Source: Flavonifractor sp. An306 (lineage in GTDB: Bacteria > Bacillota > Clostridia > Oscillospirales > Oscillospiraceae). From it: 64,000 bases of DNA. Each line of letters opens with the position of its first letter. The first letter of the stretch is position 1. Under the pieces are notes generated by a model, which ran no database searches, was not told where the DNA came from, and was given only the letters and a program-made list of their open reading frames with translations. Shown in pieces: positions 44,202 through 52,600 of the stretch. Position numbers and translations under genes: made by a program. The DNA is taken from contig NZ_NFIQ01000006.1 in NCBI RefSeq assembly GCF_002159455.1, positions 1-64,000 on the forward strand. Direction: 5' to 3'.

Positions 44202-45566
44202 ATGGCCTACGACAAGATCATCCCCCTGCGCGCCCGCCTGGATCACTGTCTGGACTATGTGCTCAATGAGGAAAAGAGCAGTCTGTCCTATGCCCTTACC
44301 TATGCAGAAAACCCGGAAAAATCCCGCCAGCTCGTCACCGGCGTCAACTGCCAGGCCCGCACCGCATTTCAGGAAATGCAGGCCACCAAGCGCCGCTGGG
44401 ACAAAAAAGGCGGCATCCTGGGCTACCACATCATCCACTCCTACGCCCCCGGCGAGGTGACGCCGGAACAGGCCCACGCCGCCGGGGTAGAGTTTGCCCG
44501 CCGACTGCTGGGGGACCGCTATGAGGCCGTGGTGTCCACCCACCTGGACCGGGAGCACTATCACTGTCACATCGTATTCAACTCCGTCTCCTTTATGGAC
44601 GGGAAGAAGTACCGGAGCGACTTTGAGAGCTACTTCGGCCAGGTGCGGGGCACCTCCAACGCCGTGAGCCGGGACTATGGCCTGTCCATCATCCACCCCC
44701 AGGGCCAGGGCAAGCACTATGCTCAATGGGACGCGGAGAGCCGGGGCGGGGCCACCGTCACCGGCCTGATCCGCCAAGACATAGACGCCGCTATCCAAGA
44801 GGGCTTTACCTTTGACACCTTCCTGGCCGCCCTTCGGCGGCAGGGATATGCGGTGAAGTATGGGGCCGACGTGAAACACACCGCCGTCCGCCCACCGGGG
44901 GCCCAGCGGTTTTTCCGCCTGGACAGCCTGGGGGACGGCTATACCGAGGCGGACGTCCGGGCCCGGCTGACCGCCATCCGCCGGGGCGAGGCCCAGGAAC
45001 AGCCCCAGCCGGTGCAAAGGCCCATACCCAGGAGACAACGGCGATACACCGTTCAGGGCGGACGTCTCCCGGAGCGCCGCCCACAAAAATTACACGGTTT
45101 CCGGGCCCTCTATGTGTCCTACCTATATCTTCTAGGTGTCCGCCGCCCCAGGGGGAAACGGCAATACCCCTTTCCCATCCGGGCGGAAGTGACCAAGCTC
45201 CACCGCTACCAGCGGCAGATGAAACTATTGCAGACCTACCGCATCGACACAGAGCAGCAGCTCGCCATGCTGGAATCGGCGTTTCAGGCCGAAATCGACG
45301 CCCTGACCGAGCAGAGGAAGGAGCTCTATCAGCAAAAGCGGGCGGGGGAAGATGTGACAAGCGAGATCGAGAGTATCAATCAGGAATTACGGCGGCTCCG
45401 GGGCCAGCTGAAAACCTGCGGCCAGATCGCGGCGGATATTCCCCGCATCCGGGCCCAGGCGGAAACCTGCCACGCCCAGGCCCGCCGGGAAAAGGAGGAT
45501 CGGGAAAAGAACCTTGCTGCAAATCGTGAAAGCCGACCTGACCGGCATTTTGGCCCTGTTCGCTGA
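44202..45566 (+). CDS. MOBP-type relaxase, 454 aa
   Basis: It starts at ATG 44202, directly adjoining the mobC stop. Residues 1-230 are the relaxase domain with the metal site STHLDREHYHCHIVFNSV (near 113-125) and a candidate nucleophile Tyr in LDHCLDYVLNEEKSS. The C-terminal part is basic and then coiled coil (residues 335-440). It nicks oriT and pilots the strand into the secretion channel through VirD4. Confidence 0.92.
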   Translation: MAYDKIIPLRARLDHCLDYVLNEEKSSLSYALTYAENPEKSRQLVTGVNCQARTAFQEMQATKRRWDKKGGILGYHIIHSYAPGEVTPEQAHAAGVEFARRLLGDRYEAVVSTHLDREHYHCHIVFNSVSFMDGKKYRSDFESYFGQVRGTSNAVSRDYGLSIIHPQGQGKHYAQWDAESRGGATVTGLIRQDIDAAIQEGFTFDTFLAALRRQGYAVKYGADVKHTAVRPPGAQRFFRLDSLGDGYTEADVRARLTAIRRGEAQEQPQPVQRPIPRRQRRYTVQGGRLPERRPQKLHGFRALYVSYLYLLGVRRPRGKRQYPFPIRAEVTKLHRYQRQMKLLQTYRIDTEQQLAMLESAFQAEIDALTEQRKELYQQKRAGEDVTSEIESINQELRRLRGQLKTCGQIAADIPRIRAQAETCHAQARREKEDREKNLAANRESRPDRHFGPVR

Positions 45567-45981
45567 CTACCGCCCCCAGCTTGACCCGGACAGCCTTGCG
45601 CTGGATATTCGGAAACTGGAGCGGCAGGAGGACAAGGACTATTTATTCCTGTCCCGCCGAGAAAAGAGCTATCTGTTCCCTGTGGAGGACGTCTATCTGG
45701 CGGAGAGCTACGCTAACCTCTGCTGGACGGCCTACCTGGGCTTTCCCGGCCCCCATGTGGACGCGCTGTATCTCCATGTCTCCCGCGCCGTCCACGGGCA
45801 TCCCTTTGGGAGCGTTACCGTGCTGGACTACGCCGCCTCCGCCCAGGACGCGGAGCGGTTTGCCGCCCGCACCCGGCGGGAGGCCGTTCCCTATGTGCGC
45901 CGGGTGGTCAGGCACTACCGCACCCATGTTCAAATTGGCAGTACATTGGATTTTATCAAAATTTTGCGTGAAAGCAGGTGA
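45514..45981 (+). CDS. Hypothetical protein overlapping the relaxase gene, 155 aa
   Basis: TTG at 45514 lies behind AAAGGAGGATCGGGAAAAG and overlaps the relaxase end by 53 bases. The product (DKDYLFLSRREKSYLFPVEDVYLAESYANLCW..., AVPYVRRVVRHYRTHV) is alpha/beta, with no known domain. It is conserved in position in this type of element as far as I recall. Function unknown. Confidence 0.65.
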   Translation: MLQIVKADLTGILALFADYRPQLDPDSLALDIRKLERQEDKDYLFLSRREKSYLFPVEDVYLAESYANLCWTAYLGFPGPHVDALYLHVSRAVHGHPFGSVTVLDYAASAQDAERFAARTRREAVPYVRRVVRHYRTHVQIGSTLDFIKILRESR

Positions 45982-45987
45982 TGAATG

Positions 45988-46575
45988 ATGGATGTCAGTG
46001 CGGAGACCGCTGATCTGGTGGTCAAGGAGAGCCTTCAGGCAACGGAGAGCGCCGCCAAGCTGCTGGGGAGCGGCGTCAAGAATGTGGCCGCCCTCCTCCT
46101 TGCCATTGCCAAGGACAATTATAAGGTGGTGGGCAAGACCAACTCCAAACGCCTGGCTCGTGACCCCGCCCCGGCGGAGGTCATCCGCATCAAAAAGGAG
46201 GATATGGGGCAATTCCAAAAACTAGCAAAGGAGTTCGGCGTGCTGTTCTTTTTCGCCCAGAAAAAGGGAAATAAAAGCGGGTATGTCAATGTGGTGTCCA
46301 CCCAGAACTACGCCGCCCAGCTCAACGCCGTCATGGAGGCCATGGGCTATCCCATTCCCCAGCAGACCCAGGCCCAGGAGGAAGAAACACCAAAAAAAGT
46401 GAACACCCGCGTTCCACAAGAGAAGTCCTCGAAAGAGCGCGGGACTGGCTCGACTCCCTCGGAGACGGAGACTGCTGAACAAAAGCCCTCTGTCCGCAAG
46501 CGCCTGGAATATCTGAAATCCGTGTCGGAGCAGACACGCTCCGGGCCGGAGAAAATCAAGGAAAAAGCACGGTAA
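45988..46575 (+). CDS. PcfB family protein (DUF3801), 195 aa
   Basis: The second ATG of ATGATG at 45988 is used or 45985. Residues 10-115 (VVKESLQATESAAKLLGSGVKNVAALLLAIAKDN, IKKEDMGQFQKLAKEFGVLFFFAQKKG) match PcfB of the enterococcal pCF10 plasmid, an accessory factor that connects the relaxase to the coupling protein. The tail is Thr/Glu/Lys-rich and disordered. Confidence 0.85.
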   Translation: MDVSAETADLVVKESLQATESAAKLLGSGVKNVAALLLAIAKDNYKVVGKTNSKRLARDPAPAEVIRIKKEDMGQFQKLAKEFGVLFFFAQKKGNKSGYVNVVSTQNYAAQLNAVMEAMGYPIPQQTQAQEEETPKKVNTRVPQEKSSKERGTGSTPSETETAEQKPSVRKRLEYLKSVSEQTRSGPEKIKEKAR

Positions 46576-46589
46576 AAGGAGGAATTGAT

Positions 46590-47462
46590 TTGAGTATCAG
46601 CGATCTAATTAAGAGCAAATCTGTCAGCGACCAAGCCCGCGTGGAATCTCTGCGGGCCGAGCGCGGCAACCTGTCCGACCTGCGGGACGCGGCTCTGGAG
46701 GAAATCACCACCCGGCCGGAGCTGTACCAGAAGTTTCTGGACTTGCAGGCGGACAACATCTCATGCAGCGCCGGGAATGTGGCCCTAACCATGTTCCAGA
46801 TGGACGGGGCCACCAAGATCGGCACTATCAGCTTTTGGCACGAGCAGGGGCGCTATGTTCGGGAGGAATCCATGAAGGACGGGGCCAAGGTATTTGTCCC
46901 CGCCCGGAACAGCCAGCGCAGGGGCTACCTCATGGGGGACTACTACGACGTCAGCCAGACCACCGGCAAACCGATGAAGGAGCCCGTACCCCTGGCGGAG
47001 AACACCGCCCGCATGGAATCGGCTCTAGGCGCCCTGATGAACTATTCCCCTGTACCCATCACCGAGGGGCAGGAGTTGGGCGCCCCCGCCCGCTATGATG
47101 AGCGGAATCTTTGTATCACCATCGACCCCAGCTATGGGGAGGCGGAAGTGTTCTCTGCCCTGGCTACCGAGATCGGTTACGCCAGGGGCCACGACAAGGG
47201 ACGGAACATGGACTTTGACCGCCGGGACTACCAGCTGGACGCGGAAAGCATCGGCTACATGCTGTGCCGCCGGTTCGGAGTGGACTGCAAGGCCCCCCAG
47301 ACTGGAGAAGCCGCCCGGCTCTATGAGGGCTACGAGCCCACCGACCGGGGCGAGGCACTGGAGGCCCTGCGGAAAGCGGCCCGGAATATGGGGGACGGCA
47401 TTGAACGGAGCATCCAGCCCCGCCAGCAGGAACGGGGCCGCCGCCGTCAGGGAATCAGATAA
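46590..47462 (+). CDS. ArdC-like antirestriction protein with degenerate metalloprotease domain, 290 aa
   Basis: TTG at 46590 is seven bases after AAAAGGAGG. Residues 38-125 follow the ArdC N-terminal ssDNA-binding domain (YQKFLDLQADNISCSAGNVALTMFQM, GAKVFVPA, YDVSQTTGKP). The C-terminal domain looks like the zincin usually joined to it (RNLCITIDPSYGEAEVFSALATEIGYARGHD), but the HExxH motif is absent. It may protect entering single strands as ArdC does; protease activity is unlikely. Confidence 0.75.
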   Translation: MSISDLIKSKSVSDQARVESLRAERGNLSDLRDAALEEITTRPELYQKFLDLQADNISCSAGNVALTMFQMDGATKIGTISFWHEQGRYVREESMKDGAKVFVPARNSQRRGYLMGDYYDVSQTTGKPMKEPVPLAENTARMESALGALMNYSPVPITEGQELGAPARYDERNLCITIDPSYGEAEVFSALATEIGYARGHDKGRNMDFDRRDYQLDAESIGYMLCRRFGVDCKAPQTGEAARLYEGYEPTDRGEALEALRKAARNMGDGIERSIQPRQQERGRRRQGIR

Positions 47463-47510
47463 CCGGGGGCGTGCCCCCCTGGGGGGAAGATACGCCACCT
47501 GCCCCCGCCC

Positions 47511-47580
47511 GTCAAGGCCGCAAAATTGCTGGCGCAATTTTGCGCGAGCCGGCCAGTCTGCGGACTGGCCGGACCTTGAC
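47511..47580. other. Three-way-junction structure
   Basis: Outer arms GTCAAGG (47511-47517) and CCTTGAC (47574-47580) enclose two perfect hairpins: GCAAAATTGC/GCAATTTTGC (47520-47543) and CCGGCCAGTC/GACTGGCCGG (47549-47572). The 250 bases between genes hold this, a preceding GGGGGC/GCCCCC hairpin and a terminator-like hairpin. It could be a structured RNA leader or a DNA structure. Confidence 0.5.
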
Positions 47581-47627
47581 AGGCGGAGCCCGGCGGCGTT
47601 CTCAGTCACCAAGGGGGAGCACACCCC

Positions 47628-47651
47628 AAAAGCCGGCAGGAGCCGGCTTTT
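47628..47651 (+). terminator. Terminator-like hairpin
   Basis: AAAAGCCGGC, AGGA, GCCGGCTTTT: perfect 10-bp stem ending in four T. Confidence 0.65.
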
Positions 47652-47713
47652 GCCATCGTGGGAGGTTTTTCCTCTCCCGGTGAGTTTCATTTTTATCGGA
47701 GGTTTTTTGGAGT

Positions 47714-48682
47714 ATGAAGTACAGACGCCGAATATTCCCCGCCATGGCCGCCCTGCTGCTGGCTCTCTCCCTCTGCCCCTGCTCCGCTCTGGCCGCTGGG
47801 GACGGGGCGGCGGAAAACACGGAAACGGCCCCCGCCCAGGCAGAGCCTCCCGCACTCTACCCCACGGAGGTTTTGGAGTACACAGCGGGAGACCTGGACG
47901 AGCCACGTATCAGCAAAACTTATGAACTGTCCCCCACAGACGACCCGGCACTCATACCAACAGAAGATTTCGAGCGGTCCGGCCGCATTTACACCCTGCT
48001 GGACATTATCAAGGAGGACCAGACGGAGATCGATACCAAGGAGCACATTGAGGTCATCACTCTGGAGACGGACACCAACGACATGGCCGAGATCCTCCAG
48101 CTCCTGGAGCCGGAGCTGGAGATCACCACGGAGGACGGCTACACCGGCGTGCTTACCCCGGACTATCCCAGTATCCAGGTGGAGGCGTCCGGCTACGGCA
48201 CGTCCTCCCGCACCGTCTCCGCCACCCGTACCTATCCCAACCTGTCCAGCGCGGACGTCTCCCTCATTCCCAAGACCACGGAGGAGGGCGGGCGCACCCT
48301 GACCCTGGCGGACGTGGACTGGCAGGAGGCGGCCACCGACTACCAGGACGGCTACGACCTGGCGATCCGCTACACCGCCACGGCCACCTACACCGGCACC
48401 GCCACCAGCAAATATGCCACCGGCTACACGGTCACGGCGGACTACAAGGGGGATGTCACCAAGACCAGCTGCGACACCGTGACCTATACCGCCATATTCG
48501 CGTCCCACGGTGAGACGCAAAACGGAGACGGAGCGGCGGAGACAGCGGCGGAAAACGGCGGGAGCATCGACCCGCGCCTTGCCCTGATCCCCCTGGGGCT
48601 TATCGCCCTGGGCGGGGCCGGTTTCGGCGGCTGGAAGCTGGTCAAGTATCTGCGGGATAAGAAACGGGGGTATGTAAAGTAA
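47714..48682 (+). CDS. Exported, membrane-anchored conjugation protein, 322 aa
   Basis: The ATG at 47714 follows CGGAGGTTTTTTGGAGT. There is a signal peptide (1-27, ending CSALAAG), a beta-rich extracellular domain (ATATYTGTATSKYATGYTVTADYKGDV) and a C-terminal membrane helix (PRLALIPLGLIALGGAGFGGWKLV) with a basic tail. It comes just before the sortase, with overlapping stop and start (TAATGA), suggesting a joint role in surface assembly. No known family. Confidence 0.75.
   Translation: MKYRRRIFPAMAALLLALSLCPCSALAAGDGAAENTETAPAQAEPPALYPTEVLEYTAGDLDEPRISKTYELSPTDDPALIPTEDFERSGRIYTLLDIIKEDQTEIDTKEHIEVITLETDTNDMAEILQLLEPELEITTEDGYTGVLTPDYPSIQVEASGYGTSSRTVSATRTYPNLSSADVSLIPKTTEEGGRTLTLADVDWQEAATDYQDGYDLAIRYTATATYTGTATSKYATGYTVTADYKGDVTKTSCDTVTYTAIFASHGETQNGDGAAETAAENGGSIDPRLALIPLGLIALGGAGFGGWKLVKYLRDKKRGYVK
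48503..48515. promoter_or_regulatory. KorB-like operator, site 5 (inside a gene)
   Basis: TCCCACGGTGAGA, one mismatch, located within the coding sequence of the exported protein. Confidence 0.45.
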
Positions 48683-49479
48683 TGAAGAAAACCATCTATT
48701 CTCTGTGCGCCGCCTGCTGCCTGCTGGCGGCGCTTGCCACGCCCGCCTCCGCCCTAGACTACACCATGGACGCGCCGGAGGCCGGATTGTTCGGCACGCC
48801 CACTTCGGACGATACCCAATACATCACCAGGGACGAGCCGGTGAACATCGACCGGAGCAAGACGGCGGCGGTGATCCCGCCAGCATTTGGGAGCCCCACA
48901 TCCTACACCCTGAACAGCGGGACGCTGCTGACCCCCAATCTGGTGGACAAGGACTGGGCGGCCCAGGTCACGGTGTCGGGCAACGGCACGGGGGCCGTGG
49001 TCATGCCGCCTGCCCTGTCTGGCAGCGCGTCCAGCTCCGGCGGCTCGTCCTTTGCCGTTACCCAATACACGGAAGTTACGGATGACCTCTATTATTCCGG
49101 CGGCTGCCTGGGAACCCTGAAAATCCCTGCTATCGGCCTGTCCGTCAAGGTTTACCAGGGCACAGACAGCGCCACGCTTGCCAAGGGCGCGGGGCACTTC
49201 CCGGATACCAGCATCTGGGCCGGAAATGTCTGCGTCGCGGGGCACAATCGAGGTGTCCGGGATGATTTTGGAGACCTCCACACCCTGGAGCTGGGGGATA
49301 CCGTCACCTGGACTACCAAGCTGGGCACCCGTACCTATGAGGTGGTCAGCGTCCAGAAGGTGCTGGAGACCGACGACAGCGGCACCGCCGCCACCACAGA
49401 CAACCGTATAACACTTTACACCTGCGTGATGAACCAGCGGGAATACCGCTGGCAGGTGCAGGCGGTGGAAATCAAATAA
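48682..49479 (+). CDS. Sortase, 265 aa
   Basis: The ATG at 48682 overlaps the previous stop. A signal peptide (1-25, ATPASALD) is followed by a linker and the sortase barrel from about 145 (LGTLKIPAIGLSVKVYQGTDSATLAKGAGHFPDTSIW). Catalytic residues are His in CVAGHNRG (near 187), Cys in LYTCVMN (248) and Arg in the following REYRWQV. The likely substrate is the giant adhesin encoded next. The class is probably B or D-like; I cannot decide from sequence alone. Confidence 0.9.
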   Translation: MKKTIYSLCAACCLLAALATPASALDYTMDAPEAGLFGTPTSDDTQYITRDEPVNIDRSKTAAVIPPAFGSPTSYTLNSGTLLTPNLVDKDWAAQVTVSGNGTGAVVMPPALSGSASSSGGSSFAVTQYTEVTDDLYYSGGCLGTLKIPAIGLSVKVYQGTDSATLAKGAGHFPDTSIWAGNVCVAGHNRGVRDDFGDLHTLELGDTVTWTTKLGTRTYEVVSVQKVLETDDSGTAATTDNRITLYTCVMNQREYRWQVQAVEIK

Positions 49480-49480
49480 A

Positions 49481-49493
49481 TCTCACGGTGGGA
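49481..49493. promoter_or_regulatory. KorB-like operator, site 6
   Basis: TCTCACGGTGGGA, one mismatch, directly after the sortase stop codon and before the adhesin. Confidence 0.55.
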
Positions 49494-49607
49494 TTTATTT
49501 TTTCGCTCTGAATTTTTGTAACAGTCTATTCTAATTGATCTTTGGCAGATGGAGGTGATGTAAAACAGAATACAGCGCCTCTTTCTACCTATTTTTAAGG
49601 AGGCGCC

Positions 49608-52600
49608 ATGAAAAAACTGCTATCCCTGTTCCTGGCTTTTGTCATCGCCCTGGGCCTGCTGCCCACCGGAGCCTTTGCCGCCGACAGCGTAGAGGCCGCG
49701 CTGGGTGAGGTCAATATCTATAACGGCGACTACGAGCTGGGGTATCTCTCTATCAACGGCACGGTTCGCAAGCAGATTTATACCTATTTTCTTTACGAGG
49801 CCAACGACGGGACTACCAAGGAGGCGCCGGCGTACTGTGTGAATCCAAATCAGTACGGCGTGCCTCAGACCGTGGGCCCCGGTGAGAGCATCAAATATCT
49901 GGCCGAGGAAAAGTCCAGCGATCCCAAGGTGGTGGGCATCATTTCCAATGGCTACCCCCACCGCAGCCTGGGGGAACTGGGCCTGGATAACAAGTATCAA
50001 GCCTACTATGCCACTAAGATGGCCCTCTGGTGCTATCTGCTCCCCAACTGGTCCATCAATAACCTCAAGGTCGCCCCCGGCCTGACCGGGAGCGAGCTGG
50101 ACATTGGCAACCGCATCCTGGCCGCCGCCAAGGACATCTACCAGCGGGGCACCACCTACAACTACATGCTGAACCCCCGCATGACCGTTACGGCGGACAA
50201 GTCCACCGCCTACCCCGTGACCATCGACGGCCAGGAGTACAAACAGCAGGTCTTTACCGTTTGGAGCGAGACCTGGGTATATGACTACGACGTGTCCGTG
50301 GCCTTTTCCGACCCCTCCCAAGTGCCGGAGGGCACGAAAATCGTGGACATGGACAACAACGAGATCACCGCCGTCACTACCGAGCCCACCGGCGACGGCT
50401 ACTCCGGCCAGTTCAAAATCCTCTATCCCCTGGAGAGTGTGGCGGGCCAGACCGGGAGCGTACAGCTCTCCCTCTCCGCGCCTGTGGCCCAATATGCCGC
50501 CATGTACGCCGTCTGCCAGGAGAAAGACCAATACGGCAATCTGCAAAATTATATCTGCGACCTGGACAACAATGTGCAGCTGGACGTGGCCGCCATCAGC
50601 AATTACGCCGACAGCCCGGAGGACGAGCCCCCCGATACCGGCCTAAAAATCATTAAGCTGGAGGCGGGGACGGAAATTCCCCTGGAGGGCGCCATCTTCT
50701 CCGTGACCGGCCCGGACGGTGAGCCCATCGGCTCTTTCTCCACCAACGCCGAGGGGGAAATCCTGATCCCCCTGACCCTCAGCGGCCTCTATACCGTGAC
50801 CGAGGAAATCCCCAGCCGGTATCACCTGCTCCCGGAGGAGGACACCCAGCAAGTGACCGTCCGCTACGGCGAGACAGCCGAGGTCACATTCTGGAACGAG
50901 CCCTACGGCGACCTGCGGGTGGTCAAGGTGGACGCGGACACCGGCGATGAACTGTACGGGGCCCGCATCCAAATCAAACATATTGAGAGCGGCGCCACCT
51001 ACACCGGCACCACCGACACCGGCGGCTCCTATACTTTTACGGAGCTGAAGCCGGGGGCATACGAAATCGTGGAGCTCACCGCCCCGGAGGGCTGGGAGAG
51101 CGACCCCCAGACCTATACCACCACCGTCGTCACCGGGGACTGTGTGGAGTACACCATCAAGAATGAGGCCCTGCCCGGCTTGAAAATCATTAAGTATGAC
51201 CGGGAGAGCCATGAAACCATGTCCGGCGTCACCTTCCGTATCTGGCGGGACGGGGAGCTGCTGGGGGACTATGAGACGGACGCCCTGGGCGAGATCACCC
51301 TGACCAACTGTGCGCCGGGCACCTATCTGGTCCAGGAGGTAGACGCCGGGGACAGCGGCCACCTGGTGGATTCCACGCCCCAGGAGATCGAGCTCTCCGC
51401 CGGGGATGGCGTCAAGCCCCTTTACTTCTTTAATGACCGCAAGCCCGGCATTTATCTGGTCAAGGTGGACAGCGCCAATCCGTCCAAGGTGATCCCCAAT
51501 GCCAAGTTCAGTATTGAGGCCGTGGACGGCAGCTTTGGCCCGGCGGAGTTCACCACCGACCAAAACGGTGAAATTGACCTGTCCGAGCTGGAGCCGGGGG
51601 CCTATGTAGTGACAGAGCTGGAGTGCCCTGGCTATATCATCGACCAAGCCCAGCGCATCATTCAGCTGGAGGCCAACCAGACGGCGGAGTTTGTCTTTAC
51701 CAACACCATCAAACCCTCCCTCCATCTGGTCAAGCTGAGTGCGGACGGCTCTCCCCTGGCCGGCGTGACCTTCCGCATCGCAAAGATTGAGGACGGCACC
51801 CACTACCTGGACCGTACCACCAATGAACAGGGGGAAATCCTGATCTCCGACCTGGAGCCGGGCGTATATTCGATCAAAGAGACCTCCACCGTGGCGAACC
51901 ACCTCATTGACCCGGTGGAACATCATGTAGAGCTGTTCCCAGGCAAAACCTCCACTATCATCCTGGAGAACCAGAAACGGCCCAGCCTCACCATCCACAA
52001 AAGCGACGCCGATACCGGCGCGCCCGTGGCGGGAGCTGTGTTCACCGTTAAAGCGGCGGACGGCAGCACCATCAACGAGGTGACAACCGGGCCGGACGGC
52101 ACGGCCACCCTGGAAAACCTGCTGCCTATCGTCTACGAGGTGACGGAAAAGAGCGTGCCGGAGCCCTACCTGCTGGACGCCCCCAGCCAGCTTATCACCC
52201 TATACCCCAACCGGGACTCCGATATTTTCTTTGAAAATCATAAGAAACCCACCCTCACCATCCACAAGGTGGACAGCATCACCGGCAATCCCATTGAGGG
52301 GGCCAAGTTCCAGGTGTGGTACGGCTCCAACAGCACCACCACCGGGGAGCTGAACGACCTGGGGACCCACTTCACCGACGAGCGCGGCGAGATCGTGCTG
52401 GAGGGCCTGCGGGACGGCTGGTACAAGGTGACGGAGCTGGAACCCGCCCACGGTTTCACCATCAAGGAGCCCGCCACCCAGGAGGTCTACATCACGGGCG
52501 GGGAGAGCAAATCTTTGACGTTTGAAAATGTCCCCCTCAACGCCATCGTGGTGCACAAAACGGACAGTGTCTCCGGTGAGGCCCTGGGCGGGGCCACCTT

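Noticed and set aside
43671-45086. Minus-strand 471-residue frame opposite the relaxase
   Set aside because: Antisense shadow of mobC and relaxase, whose catalytic motifs are clear on the plus strand.
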